Part shown: piece after piece, positions 5,942-8,039 of the stretch
Numbering within the stretch: position 1 is the first letter of the stretch
How the letters are laid out: every line of letters starts with the position of its first letter
Source of the DNA: Pseudomonadota bacterium
GTDB taxonomy: Bacteria > Pseudomonadota > Gammaproteobacteria > Xanthomonadales > Xanthomonadaceae
NCBI GenBank assembly: GCA_019348095.1
Contig: JAHWKC010000094.1
Location: forward strand, 1 to 8,039
Direction of reading: 5' to 3'
Length of the DNA stretch: 8,039 bases
Notes under the pieces: model-generated
The model's database searches: none
Seen by the model: only the letters and a program-made list of their open reading frames with translations
Told to the model about the DNA's origin: nothing
Made by a program: the position numbers and the translations under genes

Positions 5942-7762
5942 TCAGAACGGGAAGAACCGCGGAATCAGCAGGGTCGCCATCATCCAGAAGATCAGGTTCA
6001 GCGGCAGGCCGATCTTGATGAAGTCGGCAAAACGGTAGCCGCCGGCAGCGTAGACCATGGTGTTGGTCTGGTAGCCGACCGGGGTGGCGAATGCGGTCGA
6101 GGCCGCAAACGCCACCGCGACCAGGAACGGCTTGGCATCGACCCCGAGCGATTCGGCCGCGGCGATCGCCACCGGCACCACCAGCACCGCCGCGGCATTG
6201 TTGCTCATGATTTCGGTCAGCACCGAGGTCAGCAGGTAGATCACCGATAGCGTCACCACCGGGCCGAACTGACTGAACAGGCCGATCGCGTTCTGCGCGA
6301 CCCAGTCGGCGCCGCCGCTGCGCTCCAGCGCGATGCCCAGCGGCAGCACGCCGGCCAGCAGGATGACCACGCGCCAGTCGATCGCCGTATAGGCCTCGTC
6401 GGGTTCCAGGCAGCGCAGCACCACCAGTGCGACACAGCCGAGGATCGCCGAGGCAACGATCGGCAGCCAGCCGGCCGCGGCCATGCCGACCACCGCCAGC
6501 AATACGCCGGTGGAGAGCAGCGCGCGGCGGCGGTCGACGCGTTGCTGGGTGCGCTCGCCCAGCACCACCAGCCCCGGATCGTCGCGCAAGGCCTCCAGCG
6601 AGCTTTCCGAGGCATCCACCAGCAGGATGTCGCCAAGCGCCAGCGGCACCTGGTTGACCGGCCGGCGCAGCACCACCCGGCGGCGCTGCAGCCCGTGCAC
6701 GCGCACCCGGTAGGTGTGGCCGAAGCGCATCTCCGAGATGGTGTGGCCGATCAGCGGCGAGCCCGGCGCGACCATCACCTCGGCGTGCAGGCGCTCGGCG
6801 CGGTCGCTGTCCAGATGCGGCGCCACCCGGTCGTGGTCGAGCTTGTGGCGCCGGCGCAGCGCCTCGACCTGCTCCCACTCGCCGTGCAGCAGCAGGCGGT
6901 CGCCGGCGCGCAGGTTGGTCTGCGCGGCCGACGCGCTCGTGCCGCCCTCGCGCAACACGTTGATCAGTTCCACCTCCAGGCTTTCGGGCCGCGGCGCATC
7001 GCTCTCGTCCTCATCCTCATCGTCTGCCTCGTCGGGCCGGGTGAGCGGCTTGGACAGGTCGCCGGCGGGAAGGTCGATCGCCGGCGACTTGGCCGGCACC
7101 ACCAGCTCGATCAGGTAGCGCCCGCCGTGGCCTTCGCTGTCGGGCTCGGCGATGCCCAGGTTGGGCAGCAGGAAGCGCCGCGCCAGCATCAGGTAGACCA
7201 GCCCGACCGCGACGAAGATCACCCCCAGCGGCGCGAACTCGAACAGGCCGAAGCCCTCGCGGCCGGTCTGCACTGCCAGCGAATTGACCAGCAGGTTGGT
7301 CGAACTGCCGATCAGCGTGCACACGCCGCCGAACTGCGCCGCATACGACAGCGGGATCAGGAACTTGGAGGCCGGCAGCTTGTTGGCTGCGGTCGCCGCC
7401 AGCACCAGCGGCAGGAACACCGCCAGCGCCGCGGTGTTGTTGACGAAGCCGGAGATCAGCGCGATCAGCGACATCATCACCAGCGCGAACAGCCAGCCCG
7501 ACTTGATCCGCGCCAGCATCTCGCCCAGGCCCTGCAGCGCGCCGCTGCGCTGCAGGCCGGCGCTGAGCACGAACATCGCCGCGACGGTGATCGTGGCCTG
7601 GCTGGAAAAACCCGACAGCGCCTCGACCGGCGAGACCAGCCCGAGCACCAGCAGGCTGGCCAGCACCAGCACCGCGACCACGTCGACCCGCAGCTTCTCG
7701 GTGACAAACAGGTAGACCGCGCCGGCGAGCACCGCCAGGGTCAGCCACAGCTCGGTCGCCAT
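5942..7762 (-). CDS. SLC13/DASS-family permease with two RCK_C domains
   Basis: This 606-residue inner-membrane transporter has membrane blocks at about residues 5-200 and 412-604, with two soluble TrkA_C/RCK_C-type domains between (about 203-307 and 315-402). This is the layout of SLC13 permeases related to the SAC1/SLT sulfate carriers. The first transport repeat shows SGFVNNTAALAVFLPL (104-119) and TLIGSSTNLLVNS (149-161, the SSTN motif); the second shows TEIMSNNAAAVLVVP (516-530) and ATPVGYQTNTMVYAAGGY (559-576). A strongly acidic loop, DEADDEDEDESD (244-255), lies in the first RCK_C region. ATG 7762 is chosen because MATELWLTLAVLAGAVYLF is the expected N-terminus; a G-rich GCGGGG sits just before it. 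The frame stays open upstream, but that part encodes an unrelated protein fragment. Being upstream of the DmsBC-like genes it may move an anion tied to their reaction, perhaps sulfate or sulfite (inference). Confidence 0.9.
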   Translation of the reverse strand: MATELWLTLAVLAGAVYLFVTEKLRVDVVAVLVLASLLVLGLVSPVEALSGFSSQATITVAAMFVLSAGLQRSGALQGLGEMLARIKSGWLFALVMMSLIALISGFVNNTAALAVFLPLVLAATAANKLPASKFLIPLSYAAQFGGVCTLIGSSTNLLVNSLAVQTGREGFGLFEFAPLGVIFVAVGLVYLMLARRFLLPNLGIAEPDSEGHGGRYLIELVVPAKSPAIDLPAGDLSKPLTRPDEADDEDEDESDAPRPESLEVELINVLREGGTSASAAQTNLRAGDRLLLHGEWEQVEALRRRHKLDHDRVAPHLDSDRAERLHAEVMVAPGSPLIGHTISEMRFGHTYRVRVHGLQRRRVVLRRPVNQVPLALGDILLVDASESSLEALRDDPGLVVLGERTQQRVDRRRALLSTGVLLAVVGMAAAGWLPIVASAILGCVALVVLRCLEPDEAYTAIDWRVVILLAGVLPLGIALERSGGADWVAQNAIGLFSQFGPVVTLSVIYLLTSVLTEIMSNNAAAVLVVPVAIAAAESLGVDAKPFLVAVAFAASTAFATPVGYQTNTMVYAAGGYRFADFIKIGLPLNLIFWMMATLLIPRFFPF

Positions 7763-7775
7763 CAGCCCCGCACCT

Positions 7776-7804
7776 GCCCGGCGCGGCGCCGTGGCGGCCC
7801 GGCG
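7776..7804. other. Probable chimeric junction with 8-bp direct repeat
   Basis: Homology to the solute-binding protein stops near 7797 and permease coding begins at 7762, so the join lies between. GCCCGGCG occurs twice in direct orientation (7776-7783 and 7797-7804), a short identity of the kind that can promote illegitimate recombination or misassembly in GC-rich DNA. With this base composition such a repeat could also arise by chance. Confidence 0.5.
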
Positions 7805-8038
7805 AAGCTCGATACCCAGGGTGGTCCGGGCCCGCTCGAGCTTGTTCACGTCGGATCCCACGTCGATGAAGTCGATCTCCCCGTTGGCCAGGGCATCGAT
7901 CTGGGCGTCGGGGTCGATCACCCGGTAGATCAGTCGGTCGAGCTTGGCCGGGCTGCCCCACCACCGCTCGTTGCGCACGAGGGTGATGGTCTGGGCTGTC
8001 CGGTCGAGGCTCTCGAACTTGAACGGGCCGGCGGTGGT
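7797..8038 (-). pseudogene. Fragment of a family 5 ABC-transporter solute-binding protein, truncated at both ends
   Basis: Read from 8038 downward, the frame gives ~80 residues: GPFKFESLDRTAQTITLVRN, ERWWGSPAKLDRLIYRVIDP, DAQIDALANGEIDFIDVG and then a VNKLERARTTLGIELRRA ending. This is the characteristic interior of SBP_bac_5 (peptide/nickel-type binding lipoproteins): a GPF strand, RN-WW, and DALANGEID. It enters from beyond the window and loses its homology near 7800, before the remaining C-terminal half. It then runs without a stop into the permease frame. Codon use is unlike its neighbours: of nine Arg codons six are CGG, two CGC and one CGA, and Leu is mostly CTC, whereas neighbours use CGC and CTG. 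The style suggests an actinobacterial source. It is probably not a working gene here; a chimeric assembly join is the simplest reading. Confidence 0.8.
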
Positions 8039-8039
8039 G

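Noticed and set aside
7763..7978. GTG 7978 as the permease start, giving a 678-residue protein.
   Set aside because: The added 72 residues are a solute-binding-protein fragment with different codon bias; the true permease N-terminus is at 7762.

Overview
The window is about 8 kb of high-GC DNA whose gene content, codon habits (CTG for Leu, CGC for Arg) and GTAG-headed palindromic repeats point to a gammaproteobacterium of the Xanthomonadaceae (Lysobacter, Luteimonas or Xanthomonas type). The assignment comes from protein families and repeat style seen by eye, not from a search.

Layout, left to right. A 5'-truncated GGDEF-EAL protein ends at 852 (+). A REP-type inverted doublet (861-931) separates it from an alpha/beta-hydrolase carboxylesterase (994-1710, +). 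Next come an AlgR-type LytTR response regulator (1849-2607, +) and hemC (2865-3782, +). The algR-hemC order is the one known from Pseudomonas, but no algZ/fimS kinase and no hemD lie beside them here. The 257-bp algR-hemC gap is filled by a nested inverted-repeat element ending in ten copies of a 7-bp unit. After hemC, a 256-bp gap holds at least five REP-like hairpins of two families.

The right half is on the minus strand: an SLC13/DASS permease with two RCK_C domains (7762-5942), a DmsB-like protein with four [4Fe-4S] sites (5908-5051) and a DmsC-like membrane anchor (4992-4039). The last two are the electron-transfer and quinone-facing subunits of a complex iron-sulfur molybdoenzyme. The catalytic molybdopterin subunit is not in the window. 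A SoeABC-type sulfite dehydrogenase, with the permease moving sulfate or a related anion, is one reasonable inference.

From about 7800 to the end, the minus strand encodes the middle of a family 5 ABC-transporter solute-binding protein. Its codon use differs from everything else here and it runs in frame into the permease. This looks like a chimeric junction (assembly artefact or recent recombination) just upstream of the permease start, and it may be why the catalytic subunit is missing.

The most interesting structure is between and inside genes: REP doublets with compensatory stem changes, a heptad array just upstream of the hemC promoter, two probable leaderless promoters with identical geometry, and a palindromic segment apparently absorbed in frame into the DmsB-like protein. 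I did not find a clearly new multi-gene system.
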